64,000 nt of DNA from an uncultured Mediterraneibacter sp. (lineage in GTDB: Bacteria > Bacillota > Clostridia > Lachnospirales > Lachnospiraceae): assembly GCA_944383695.1 (NCBI GenBank), contig CALWQP010000004.1, positions 1 to 64,000 on the forward strand, written 5' to 3'. The position numbers and the translations under genes are program-made. The notes below the pieces were generated by a model that was not told where the DNA came from, did no database searches, and was given only the letters and a program-made list of their open reading frames with translations. The stretch's first letter is position 1; each line of letters starts with the position of its first letter. Positions 41,627 through 49,915 of the stretch are shown here, in pieces.

Positions 41627-43231
41627 ATGAAGCTTACTTTTATCGGAGCTGCCCATGAGGTTACGGGAAGCTGTCATTTTCTCCAGGCGGCGGGAAAAAA
41701 TATCCTGATCGACTGCGGCATGGAGCAGGGGCCGGATCTGTACGAGAATCCGGGGCTGCCGATCCCGGAGAAAGACATTGATTATGTATTCCTTACCCAT
41801 GCGCATATTGACCATTCGGGTATGCTCCCTAAGCTTGCAAAGAATGGGTTCAAGGGGCAGATTTTTGCTACTTTTGCAACTGCGGATCTGTGCAATATCA
41901 TGCTGCGGGACAGCGCGCACATTCAGGAATTTGAGGCGGAGTGGCGCAACCGTAAGGGCAGGAGAGCGGGGCAGCCGGAGTATGAGCCTGTATATGTGAT
42001 GCAGGACGCGCTGGATGCCATCGAGCTGCTTGTTCCCTGCCAGTATGGCGAGAGGATCACGATCTGCGACGGCATCCAGATCCGTTTTACAGATGTGGGG
42101 CATCTGCTTGGCTCGGCAAGCATCGAGGTGTGGGCAACAGAGGGGGATGTCACAAAGAAAATCGTATTTTCAGGTGATGTGGGCAATCTGGACCAGCCGA
42201 TCCTCAAGGACCCGACCTATACAGAGGCTGCGGACTACGTGGTCGTGGAGTCTACATACGGAAACCGGATACACACGGCAGAGAAGCCGGATTATGTGGG
42301 AGAGTTTACAAGGATATTGAAGGCCGCCTTCGACAAGGGCGGCAATGTGGTGATCCCATCGTTCGCAGTGGGAAGAACGCAGGAAATGCTTTATTTCATC
42401 AGGGAGATCAAGGAGAAAGATCTTTTGCCGGAATACAAGGATTTTGACGTGTATCTGGACAGTCCTCTGGCGATCGAGGCCACCAGGGTATTCACAAAGA
42501 ATATGCGGGACTGCTTTGACAAAGAGGCTATGGAACTGGTCAATTCCGGAGTGAATCCTCTTGTTTTCCCCGGACTTCACATATCCACTACAAGCGATGA
42601 TTCTAAGATGATCAATTTTATTGAGAAGCCCAAGGTGATCATATCCGCTTCGGGAATGTGTGATGCAGGGCGTATCCGCCATCATCTGAAGCACAATCTC
42701 TGGCGGCCGGAGTGTACGGTCCTCTTTGTCGGATATCAGGCGAATGGGACACTGGGACGCCGTCTGCTGGAAGGTGAGAAGAATATCAGACTTTTCGGCG
42801 AGCCGATCGAGGTCCATGCCAGGATCGAGAGTCTTCACGGCGTCAGCGGCCATGCAGACATGAATGGGCTTCTGAAATGGATCGGCGCGTTCCGCTCCCC
42901 CATTCAGAGAGTGTTCGTCGTGCACGGCGAAGACAGTGTGACAGAAGAATTTGCACAGACTATAGAGGAAAAGTTCGGTTATAGCGCATGGGCGCCTTAT
43001 CCCTGCGGCGAAGCGGATCTGCTTACCAATGAGATCACAAATGAGGGCGTGCGCATCCCTGTAAAGCCAAAGAAGGCAGCGCAGCGCAGGGCCGATACAG
43101 CCTTCGAACGGCTTGTGGCTGCCGGCAAGCGGCTGCTTGATATCATCTATCGAAACGAAGGCCTGTCCAACAAAGATAAGGCGAAATTTGAGACGCAGAT
43201 CAACAATCTTGCGGACAAATGGGATGAGTGA
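41627..43231 (+). CDS. MBL-fold beta-CASP RNA hydrolase
   Basis: Metallo-beta-lactamase/beta-CASP protein of 534 residues, related to CPSF73-like RNases. The zinc motif HAHIDHSG lies near residue 55, with later His and Asp ligands in GHLLGSA and FSGDVGN. The beta-CASP part includes PSFAVGRTQEML near 245 and the SASGMCDAGRIRHHL segment near 345; the final His is in VHGE. AAGGGCGGGTGAG stands before ATG 41627. A nuclease for RNA processing is the usual role. It is probably transcribed on its own from a weak promoter with TACAAT at 41591. Confidence 0.9.
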   Translation: MKLTFIGAAHEVTGSCHFLQAAGKNILIDCGMEQGPDLYENPGLPIPEKDIDYVFLTHAHIDHSGMLPKLAKNGFKGQIFATFATADLCNIMLRDSAHIQEFEAEWRNRKGRRAGQPEYEPVYVMQDALDAIELLVPCQYGERITICDGIQIRFTDVGHLLGSASIEVWATEGDVTKKIVFSGDVGNLDQPILKDPTYTEAADYVVVESTYGNRIHTAEKPDYVGEFTRILKAAFDKGGNVVIPSFAVGRTQEMLYFIREIKEKDLLPEYKDFDVYLDSPLAIEATRVFTKNMRDCFDKEAMELVNSGVNPLVFPGLHISTTSDDSKMINFIEKPKVIISASGMCDAGRIRHHLKHNLWRPECTVLFVGYQANGTLGRRLLEGEKNIRLFGEPIEVHARIESLHGVSGHADMNGLLKWIGAFRSPIQRVFVVHGEDSVTEEFAQTIEEKFGYSAWAPYPCGEADLLTNEITNEGVRIPVKPKKAAQRRADTAFERLVAAGKRLLDIIYRNEGLSNKDKAKFETQINNLADKWDE

Positions 43232-43291
43232 CAGAGTTTATGACAGGCATTTTGTCAAGGGCTAAAACTTTATAAAATTTTCCTGCTCCCG

Positions 43292-43324
43292 GAATATCTT
43301 TCTCCCTGAGTGAGAATCATTCTA
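43292..43324 (+). promoter_or_regulatory. Possible sigma-G/F-type promoter of sigG
   Basis: CATTCTA (43318-43324) fits the sigma-G -10 pattern CATWHTA, with GAATA (43292-43296) as a possible -35. The 21-bp spacer is longer than usual. Auto-activation of sigG is known in Bacillus. Confidence 0.35.
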
Positions 43325-43353
43325 AGTAGAAAATGCTTAGGAGGATTCTTGAG

Positions 43354-44136
43354 ATGATGGTGAACAAGGTTGAACTGTGCGGTGTGAATACATCCAAACT
43401 GCCGCTGTTAAAAGAAGAGGAAAAGGCGGAGCTGTTCGAGCGGATCAAGGCAGGGGACGAAGAGGCGCGGGAGAAATATATCAAAGGAAATCTAAGGCTT
43501 GTATTAAGTGTTATAAAACGTTTTGAGAGCAGCAGCGAGAATGCGGATGACCTCTTCCAGATCGGATGCGTAGGGTTGATGAAAGCGGTGGACCATTTTG
43601 ATCCGTCCAGGATGGTCAAATTTTCCACATATGCAGTGCCCATGATCATCGGTGAGATACGTCGCTATTTGCGCGACAACAGTCCTATGAGGGTTAGTCG
43701 TTCGCTGAGAGATACAGCTTACAAGGCGATTTATGCCAAGGAAGGATATATCCGGCAGCATATGAAAGAACCGACCGTGCAGGAGATTGCGGATGAGATC
43801 GGCATTGCCAAGGAGGATGTGGTCTATGCTCTGGATGCGATCCAGATGCCGATGAGCCTGCATGAACCTGTATATAGCGATGGCGGGGATACGCTGTATG
43901 TGATGGATCAGGTCAGCGATAAGAAAAATAAAGAGGAAAACTGGGTGGAGGAGCTTTCCCTGGAGGCGGCGATGGAACGGCTCAATGAGAGAGAAAGGTA
44001 TATCATTACCCTCCGCTTTTTTGAAGGAAAGACGCAGATGGAGGTGGCAGAGCAGATCAACATCTCACAGGCGCAGGTGAGCCGGCTGGAGAAAAACGCC
44101 CTGAAAGTCATGAGAAAATATCTTCTGGGTGATTAG
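43354..44136 (+). CDS. sigG: RNA polymerase sporulation sigma factor SigG
   Basis: Sigma-70 family factor of 260 residues that directs late forespore transcription. The diagnostic N-terminus NKVELCGVNTSKLPLL closely matches Bacillus SigG, including the segment involved in SigG control. Region 2 has GNLRLVLSVIKRF and DDLFQIGCVGLMKAVDHFD, with FSTYAVPMIIGEIRRYLRDN. Region 4 ends with QMEVAEQINISQAQVSRLEK, the helix-turn-helix for -35 contact. AGGAGG is nine bases before the chosen ATG. It shows that the organism is a spore former or descends from one. The spoIIG genes usually nearby are not in this window. Confidence 0.94.
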   Translation: MMVNKVELCGVNTSKLPLLKEEEKAELFERIKAGDEEAREKYIKGNLRLVLSVIKRFESSSENADDLFQIGCVGLMKAVDHFDPSRMVKFSTYAVPMIIGEIRRYLRDNSPMRVSRSLRDTAYKAIYAKEGYIRQHMKEPTVQEIADEIGIAKEDVVYALDAIQMPMSLHEPVYSDGGDTLYVMDQVSDKKNKEENWVEELSLEAAMERLNERERYIITLRFFEGKTQMEVAEQINISQAQVSRLEKNALKVMRKYLLGD

Positions 44137-44181
44137 GAGAAAATATCCGCGAGGCGGACACAGAGAGGATGAAAGACAACA

Positions 44182-44856
44182 ATGTACAAAGCATGTATAT
44201 TTGATCTGGACGGGACGCTGACAGATACACTGGAATCCCTGACTTATTCGGTCAATCTGACAATGAAAGAGATGGGATTTCCGGTGATCACACAAGAACA
44301 ATGCAGGCGTTTTGTCGGGAATGGGGCAAAGGTCCTGATCGAGAAGGCACTGAGAACGGGTGGAGACAGGGATCTGGTCCACTTTGATGAGGCGATGAGG
44401 TTATACCGGAGTATATTTGATGAAAACTGTACGTATCATGTGAAGCCGTACAGCGGTGTGCCTCATCTGCTGGAAGAACTGAAAAGCAGAGGGATGAAAC
44501 TGGCAGTTCTCTCGAATAAGCCGGACCGGCAGGCGGTATGTGTGGTGGAAAAAATCTTTGGGAAAGACTTGTTCGATTTTGTCAGAGGGCAGAGGGAAGA
44601 TGTGCCAAGGAAGCCGGACCCGGCTGCTGCGATTATGATAGCAGAAGCGTTGGGCGCGGACCGATCGGAAACGCTTTACATTGGAGACTCTGAGGTGGAT
44701 GCCGCTACAGGCAGGGCTGCCCGCATGGATACAGTCCTTGTTTCGTGGGGGTTCCGTCCCCGGGAAGAACTGGAGAGGGAGAACACTGCCCGGATCGCAG
44801 ATTCGGCGGACGAGATAATCGACATGATAGATGGGAGGAGAGATACAGATGAGTGA
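44182..44856 (+). CDS. HAD family hydrolase, phosphoglycolate phosphatase-like
   Basis: Haloacid-dehalogenase phosphatase of 224 residues. Motif I is DLDGTLTDT (residues 7-15) with the Asp nucleophile. Motif II is LSNKPD near 112, motif III has RKPDP near 148, and motif IV is GDSEVDA near 170. The helical cap between motifs I and II is typical of Gph/PGMB-type enzymes. Substrate is uncertain; 2-phosphoglycolate or a pyrophosphate/sugar phosphate is common. The downstream small gene begins inside its last codons. It starts 45 bases after sigG and may be co-transcribed. Confidence 0.88.
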   Translation: MYKACIFDLDGTLTDTLESLTYSVNLTMKEMGFPVITQEQCRRFVGNGAKVLIEKALRTGGDRDLVHFDEAMRLYRSIFDENCTYHVKPYSGVPHLLEELKSRGMKLAVLSNKPDRQAVCVVEKIFGKDLFDFVRGQREDVPRKPDPAAAIMIAEALGADRSETLYIGDSEVDAATGRAARMDTVLVSWGFRPREELERENTARIADSADEIIDMIDGRRDTDE

Positions 44857-45112
44857 TTACAGTGAAGCATGCCTGAGAACCTTTTTAAAAGAACAGAAGA
44901 AACTTTTTAACGAACCTGTGGCAGAGACTTTGGAAGAGGCGGAAGCCTTTCTGGAAGACTGCATGGCAGTCGTGGCTGATTCTCTGGATGAGGTGAGGGA
45001 ATACTTTGAAGAAGAGGGCATTGATGTGGATGGGATGACGACGGATGAGCTCGCGGAGGCATCTGAGGTATTTCCGCTCCCGGACGGAACATATCTGATC
45101 GTAGAAGGCTGA
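44849..45112 (+). CDS. Small acidic protein, function unknown
   Basis: Cytoplasmic protein of 87 residues, strongly acidic, with two amphipathic helices (about 1-45 and 47-65) and a short C-terminal strand ending PDGTYLIVEG. I do not recognise a characterised domain. Conserved-looking features are a run with EEAEAFLEDCMAVV and DSLDEVREYFEEEGID. The ATG at 44849 has GGAGG nearby and overlaps the stop of the HAD gene by eight bases, so it is coupled to it. A terminator follows directly. Any link to the phosphatase is inferred from context only. Confidence 0.7.
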   Translation: MSDYSEACLRTFLKEQKKLFNEPVAETLEEAEAFLEDCMAVVADSLDEVREYFEEEGIDVDGMTTDELAEASEVFPLPDGTYLIVEG

Positions 45113-45121
45113 ACCGGAAGT

Positions 45122-45151
45122 AAAGCCGCAGTTATTGGACTGCGGCTTTTT
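45122..45151. terminator. Bidirectional terminator between convergent genes
   Basis: AAAGCCGCAGT (45122-45132) pairs with ACTGCGGCTTT (45139-45149), followed on the + strand by TTTC. The loop contains the stop codon of the leftward gene, so it ends transcription from both sides. Confidence 0.7.
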
Positions 45152-45566
45152 CAACGGCTTCTTTTATGGCATCGAGTATGATCTGAGATGTGTAAGGAGT
45201 ATCTTCCGACAGGGAGACATCGTCCAGCGACTGTGTTTCATAGACCTGCTCCGCGATATCTTCTATAGCTGGCTGGATAAGAGGAAACATCGTTGTCACT
45301 GTCTCATCCAGATTGGAAAAGCGGATGGAATTGATGCGGGATTCATCCACGGACACTTCCACCTCCAGGTTGGTGTTGTTCAGAGTGAGAGAAGAAGTAT
45401 AGATGCCAGGGGTATACTGCTTCCCGGTATCTGTGCCGGCTGTGTCCTTATCCGGACGGAACATGATAAAAAGAAGGATGACAAGCAGAATCCCAAGTGC
45501 CGCAAATATGGCAGTATAGATGATCTCCTTCATGTGCAGGACAACGATTTTTGTTCTGGAACTCAT
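45132..45566 (-). CDS. Membrane-anchored FMN-binding-like domain protein
   Basis: Protein of 144 residues with one N-terminal membrane helix (about 13-35) and an outside domain that follows the pattern of FMN_bind: YTPGIYTSSL, a VEVSVDESRINSIRFSN strand pair, then a C-terminal helix SQIILDAIKEAVEKA. In flavinylated FMN_bind proteins this helix follows the S/T-GAT motif that receives FMN. Here the place reads EDTPYTS, so covalent flavin is unlikely. GGAGG precedes the ATG. It is divergent from pth and convergent with the small acidic protein. A binding or electron transfer role is not supported. It might have a structural or envelope function. Confidence 0.7.
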   Translation of the reverse strand: MSSRTKIVVLHMKEIIYTAIFAALGILLVILLFIMFRPDKDTAGTDTGKQYTPGIYTSSLTLNNTNLEVEVSVDESRINSIRFSNLDETVTTMFPLIQPAIEDIAEQVYETQSLDDVSLSEDTPYTSQIILDAIKEAVEKAAVQ

Positions 45567-45661
45567 AGAGTTACCTCCCGATCGATTCGGCTGCCGGTTT
45601 TACGGCGGTCCGTTTTTTATAAGTGTATGACCGGAAAAAAGAAAATATTCATAAGCACTGC

Positions 45662-45690
45662 GTGACAAACAGAGAAGGATGCTGTAAAAT
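45662..45690 (+). promoter_or_regulatory. Promoter of pth
   Basis: GTGACA (45662-45667), 17 bp, TAAAAT (45685-45690). Confidence 0.6.
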
Positions 45691-45733
45691 AGCTTTCGAA
45701 TATCAAATGTAACAGGAAGGATGACTGGCGTAT

Positions 45734-46312
45734 ATGTTTATAATAGCTGGACTTGGAAATCCCGACAGACAGTACGAGGGGACAAGGCATAATGCCGGCT
45801 TTGATGTAATAGACCGGCTTGCAGAGAAATACAATATATCAGTGGACACAAAAAAACACCGGGCATGTATCGGGAAAGGCGTTATCGAAGGGCAGAAAGT
45901 GATCCTTGCAAAGCCCCAGACATATATGAACCTGAGCGGGGAGAGTATTATCAGTCTTGTGGACTATTACAAGGCAGACGAGGAAAATGAACTGCTCGTG
46001 ATTTATGACGACATCAGTCTGGATGTGGGACAGCTCCGCATCCGCACAAAGGGAAGCGCAGGGGGACACAATGGGATCAAGAACATCATCGCGCATCTGG
46101 GAACCCAGGTGTTCCCGCGTATCAAAGTGGGAGTGGGGGAAAAACCAAAAGGATATGATCTGGCGGATTATGTCCTGGGACATTTCTCTAAGGAAGAAAA
46201 AGAGCGGATGGACGAGGGGTATGAGCATGCGGTCCGCGCAGCGGAACTGATCGTGTCAGGACAGATAAACGAGGCGATGAACGAGTACAACCGCAGGAAA
46301 AAAGAACAATGA
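45734..46312 (+). CDS. pth: Peptidyl-tRNA hydrolase
   Basis: Enzyme of 192 residues that releases peptides from stalled peptidyl-tRNA to recycle tRNA. GLGNPDRQYEGTRHNAGFDVID (residues 5-26) includes Asn8 and catalytic His20. KPQTYMNLSGES near 60, YDDISLDVGQLRIR near 92 and GGHNGIKNII near 110 are the other conserved blocks. All catalytic residues are present. mfd follows within 25 bases, the order known from Bacillus and many Firmicutes, so both should share the promoter at 45662. Confidence 0.96.
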   Translation: MFIIAGLGNPDRQYEGTRHNAGFDVIDRLAEKYNISVDTKKHRACIGKGVIEGQKVILAKPQTYMNLSGESIISLVDYYKADEENELLVIYDDISLDVGQLRIRTKGSAGGHNGIKNIIAHLGTQVFPRIKVGVGEKPKGYDLADYVLGHFSKEEKERMDEGYEHAVRAAELIVSGQINEAMNEYNRRKKEQ

Positions 46313-46336
46313 TCCGAACGATCCAAGGGGAAAATA

Positions 46337-49300
46337 TTGAAAAGAAGGCAGGCTGAATCTATGCAGGCTTTATTGGAACCGCTTACAGAACTGGCAGATT
46401 ATCAGGATATTATAAAAGAAAGAAGTAAAGAAAAAGGCATCATACAGATCGCGGGTTGTGTGAATTCCCAGAAGACCCATCTGATGTATGCGCTGGGCGA
46501 TGGCTGTGAATACAGAGTCATCGCTTTTTCCAGTGAAGAAAAGGCGAAAAAGGCCTATGAAGAGTACCGTCTTTTTACAGATGCTGTCTTCCTGTATCCG
46601 GCAAGAGACCTCCTTTTCTATTATGCAGACATTAAAGGAAAGGCGCTCACAGGCCAGAGGATGCAGGTGCTGCGGCTCCTCATCGAAAAAGAAGAAGGCG
46701 CGCCTGTCACGGTGATCACTACTATGGATGCCTTTCTGGACGGACTTCCCCATCCAACTGAGATACTGAAAGAACGGATTTTCGTATCTGGAGGAGATCA
46801 GATCGATCTGACGGAATTTGAGACCCGGCTGGTTTCCATGGGGTATGAGAGGGAGAGCCAGATTGAGGGACCGGGACAGTTTGCGGTTCGGGGAGGCATC
46901 CTGGATGTCTTTCCCCTGACAGAAGAGCTTCCTGTGAGGATCGAACTGTGGGGGGATGAGATTGATTCCATCCGCAGCTTTGACGTGGAGAGCCAGCGAT
47001 CAGTGGAGAACCTGAGCAGGGTCACGATCTATCCGGCGTCTGAGAACTGGCGGGACGAGCTTGAGACAGTTTCTTTTCTGGAGTATTTCCCGAAGGAGAA
47101 AAGTCTTCTGTTTTTTGATGAGCCCCAGCGTCTCCAGGAAATGGCGGAGGAAGTGGAGCAGGAATATTTCCACAGCAGGGAGAGCCGGATCGAGGCGGGG
47201 ATGGATGAGACTGTAGAAGACCGTCTGAAAGTATTCCGGACAAGAGACATCATCGGGAGGATGAACCAGTACAGCGGCATAGCTGCCACAACATTGGAAT
47301 CCCGGTGCGGGATGTTCCAGACGAGGAAGTCATACAGCCTTCAGGCAAAGGGAGTCAATCCTTACAACAGCAGCTTCGAGCTTCTGACCCGTGATCTGAA
47401 GAGGCTGAAGCGGGAAGGATACCGGACTGTCCTGCTGTCTGCTTCCAGGACAAGGGCAAAACGTCTTGCCGAAGATCTGAGAGATTATGATCTGAGCAGT
47501 TTCTACAGCGATGACATGGAGCGGACAGTGAAGGCCGGCGAAATCATGGTGTCCTGCGGGTATGTGTCGGAGGGATATGAGTATCCTATGCTGAAATTCA
47601 TGGTCATTTCAGAGTCGGATATTTTCGGCAGAAAGAAAAAGAAGAAGCGCCGCAGGAAGTATGAAGGGCAGAAGATCCAGGATTTCGCAGAGCTTAAACC
47701 GGGGGATTATGTGGTCCATGAGAACCATGGGATCGGCGTTTACCAGGGAATCGAAAAAATCGAGGTGGATAAAGTCATCAAGGATTATATGAAGATTTCG
47801 TATGCAGAAGGCGGAGTTCTCTATATCCCGGTGGCGCAGATGGACCTGATCCAGAAATACGCAGGGGCGGACGCCAGGAAGCCGAGACTGAACAAGCTGG
47901 GGACGATCCAGTGGGGAAAGACAAAGAGCCAGGTAAAGAAAGCTGTCCAGAGTGTTGCTGAGGACCTTGTGAAGCTGTACGCCGCGCGCCAGCGCTCCGA
48001 AGGCTTTGTCTATGGACCGGATACGATCTGGCAGAAAGAATTTGAGGAAATGTTTCCTTTTGAAGAGACGGAGGATCAGCTCCAGGCTATTGAGGACACC
48101 AAGCGCGACATGGAGAGTGCGAAGATCATGGACCGCCTGATCTGCGGGGATGTGGGATATGGGAAGACGGAGATTGCCATCCGGACTGCTTTTAAGGCGG
48201 TACAGGAGGGAAAACAGGTCGTGTACCTAGTGCCGACTACCATCCTGGCACAGCAGCATTACAATACATTCGTGCAGCGGCTCAAGGATTTTCCGGTGCG
48301 CATTGACCTGCTGTGCAGGTTCCGCACGTCATATCAGCAGAAAAAGACGGTTGAGGACCTGAAGAAAGGCATGGTGGATATCGTCATCGGCACCCACCGC
48401 GTCTTGTCCAAGGATGTGGGATATAAGGACCTGGGACTTCTCATCATTGACGAGGAGCAGCGGTTCGGCGTAACGCATAAAGAAAAGATCAAGAAACTCA
48501 AAGAAAATATTGATGTGCTTACCCTGACCGCCACACCTATCCCAAGGACGCTCCACATGAGCCTGATCGGGATCAGGGACATGAGCGTTCTGGAAGAAGC
48601 GCCCCACGACAGAATGCCCATCCAGACTTATGTTATGGAATATAATGACGAGATGGTGCGGGAGGCCGTCGCCAGAGAACTGTCAAGAGGCGGTCAGGTC
48701 TATTACGTATACAACCGGGTCACGGATATCGCGGATGTGGCTGGCAGACTCCAGCAGCTCGTGCCGGAAGCAAATGTTGCTTTTGCCCATGGGCAGATGC
48801 GGGAGAGAGAACTGGAGGACATCATGTATGATTTCATCAATGGAGATATCGATGTGCTCGTCTCCACTACGATCATTGAGACCGGACTTGATATTCCCAA
48901 TGCCAATACCATGATCATCCAGGACGCGGACCGGTTCGGTCTGTCCCAGCTTTACCAGCTCCGGGGGCGCGTTGGACGTTCCAGCCGGATGGCATACGCG
49001 TTCCTTCTCTACCGGAGAGATAAGCTTTTAAAAGAAGTAGCGGAGAAGCGTCTTGCTGCGATCCGGGAATTCACTGACCTGGGATCAGGTATCAAGATCG
49101 CCATGCGCGACCTGGAAATCCGGGGCGCAGGCAATCTGCTGGGGGAAGCGCAGAGCGGACATATGGAGGCAGTAGGATATGACCTCTACTGCAAGATGCT
49201 CAACGAAGCAGTAAGAAAGCTTAAGGGTGGAGAGGATGAAGAAAGCTTCAGCACCTCGGTGGACTTGAACATTGACGTCTATATTCCGGAATCTTATATT

Positions 49301-49711
49301 AAAAATGAGTATCAGAAGCTGGATATCTATAAGCGAATTGCCGCCATTGAAAATGAAGAAGAGATGGATGACATGACAGAAGAATTGATCGACCGTTTCG
49401 GCGATATTCCCAAAAAAGTGCAGCAGCTCCTCCATATTGCGGCTCTGAAGGGTCTGGCGCACTCGGCATACGTGACAGCGGTAGAGCAGAAAGGCCAGGA
49501 TTTTAAATTTACAATGTACGAGAAGGCAAAGATCGATCCCCAGAAAATACCTGCGCTTCTTCAGTCTTACCGAAATGAGCTTGTGTTCAGGGCTGAGGAG
49601 CCCCCCTATTTTCTATATAAGAAAAAAGGCAGGAGCGGAAAGGAGAAGGGAGAAGATATTCTCGCGTTCCTTCGCAGGATACTGGAAGACATCAGGAGTC
49701 TGAGGCTGTAG
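46337..49711 (+). CDS. mfd: Transcription-repair coupling factor
   Basis: Mfd of about 1124 residues, a DNA translocase that removes stalled RNA polymerase and recruits UvrA to lesions. The N-terminal UvrB-like part is followed by the RNA-polymerase-interacting domain (ELKPGDYVVHENHGIG near residue 460). The RecG-like motor contains Walker A GDVGYGKTE near 610, IIDEEQRFG near 705 and GRVGRSSR near 880. The C-terminal TRCF domain (about 985-1085) is complete. The start is either TTG 46337, with AAGGGG six bases upstream, or ATG 46361. Length is normal. Confidence 0.95.
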   Translation: MKRRQAESMQALLEPLTELADYQDIIKERSKEKGIIQIAGCVNSQKTHLMYALGDGCEYRVIAFSSEEKAKKAYEEYRLFTDAVFLYPARDLLFYYADIKGKALTGQRMQVLRLLIEKEEGAPVTVITTMDAFLDGLPHPTEILKERIFVSGGDQIDLTEFETRLVSMGYERESQIEGPGQFAVRGGILDVFPLTEELPVRIELWGDEIDSIRSFDVESQRSVENLSRVTIYPASENWRDELETVSFLEYFPKEKSLLFFDEPQRLQEMAEEVEQEYFHSRESRIEAGMDETVEDRLKVFRTRDIIGRMNQYSGIAATTLESRCGMFQTRKSYSLQAKGVNPYNSSFELLTRDLKRLKREGYRTVLLSASRTRAKRLAEDLRDYDLSSFYSDDMERTVKAGEIMVSCGYVSEGYEYPMLKFMVISESDIFGRKKKKKRRRKYEGQKIQDFAELKPGDYVVHENHGIGVYQGIEKIEVDKVIKDYMKISYAEGGVLYIPVAQMDLIQKYAGADARKPRLNKLGTIQWGKTKSQVKKAVQSVAEDLVKLYAARQRSEGFVYGPDTIWQKEFEEMFPFEETEDQLQAIEDTKRDMESAKIMDRLICGDVGYGKTEIAIRTAFKAVQEGKQVVYLVPTTILAQQHYNTFVQRLKDFPVRIDLLCRFRTSYQQKKTVEDLKKGMVDIVIGTHRVLSKDVGYKDLGLLIIDEEQRFGVTHKEKIKKLKENIDVLTLTATPIPRTLHMSLIGIRDMSVLEEAPHDRMPIQTYVMEYNDEMVREAVARELSRGGQVYYVYNRVTDIADVAGRLQQLVPEANVAFAHGQMRERELEDIMYDFINGDIDVLVSTTIIETGLDIPNANTMIIQDADRFGLSQLYQLRGRVGRSSRMAYAFLLYRRDKLLKEVAEKRLAAIREFTDLGSGIKIAMRDLEIRGAGNLLGEAQSGHMEAVGYDLYCKMLNEAVRKLKGGEDEESFSTSVDLNIDVYIPESYIKNEYQKLDIYKRIAAIENEEEMDDMTEELIDRFGDIPKKVQQLLHIAALKGLAHSAYVTAVEQKGQDFKFTMYEKAKIDPQKIPALLQSYRNELVFRAEEPPYFLYKKKGRSGKEKGEDILAFLRRILEDIRSLRL

Positions 49712-49791
49712 TGGCATTTTGGTCCCTATATGTAATCTTCGGCAGAAGTCTGTATGCTGGCGGAGAAGTGTAAACATTTTGTGATTCGTAC

Positions 49792-49820
49792 TTGTTAGTT
49801 TAAGGAAAACACGATATAAT
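49792..49820 (+). promoter_or_regulatory. Promoter of the parvulin-like lipoprotein gene
   Basis: TTGTTA (49792-49797), 17 bp, TATAAT (49815-49820), leaving a leader of about 90 bases. Confidence 0.65.
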
Positions 49821-49915
49821 GTATCAGTGTATGCGGGATTCACAGAAGAATTTCCCTCGTGTGTGCCCGGTATATAAGGGTATGCAGGATACAGAGAGAA
49901 AAGAGGAGGCTAATT

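Noticed and set aside
43311-43325. Fur-like TGAGAATCATTCTAA before sigG
   Set aside because: It overlaps a good sigma-G -10 element, and iron control of a sporulation sigma factor has no support here.
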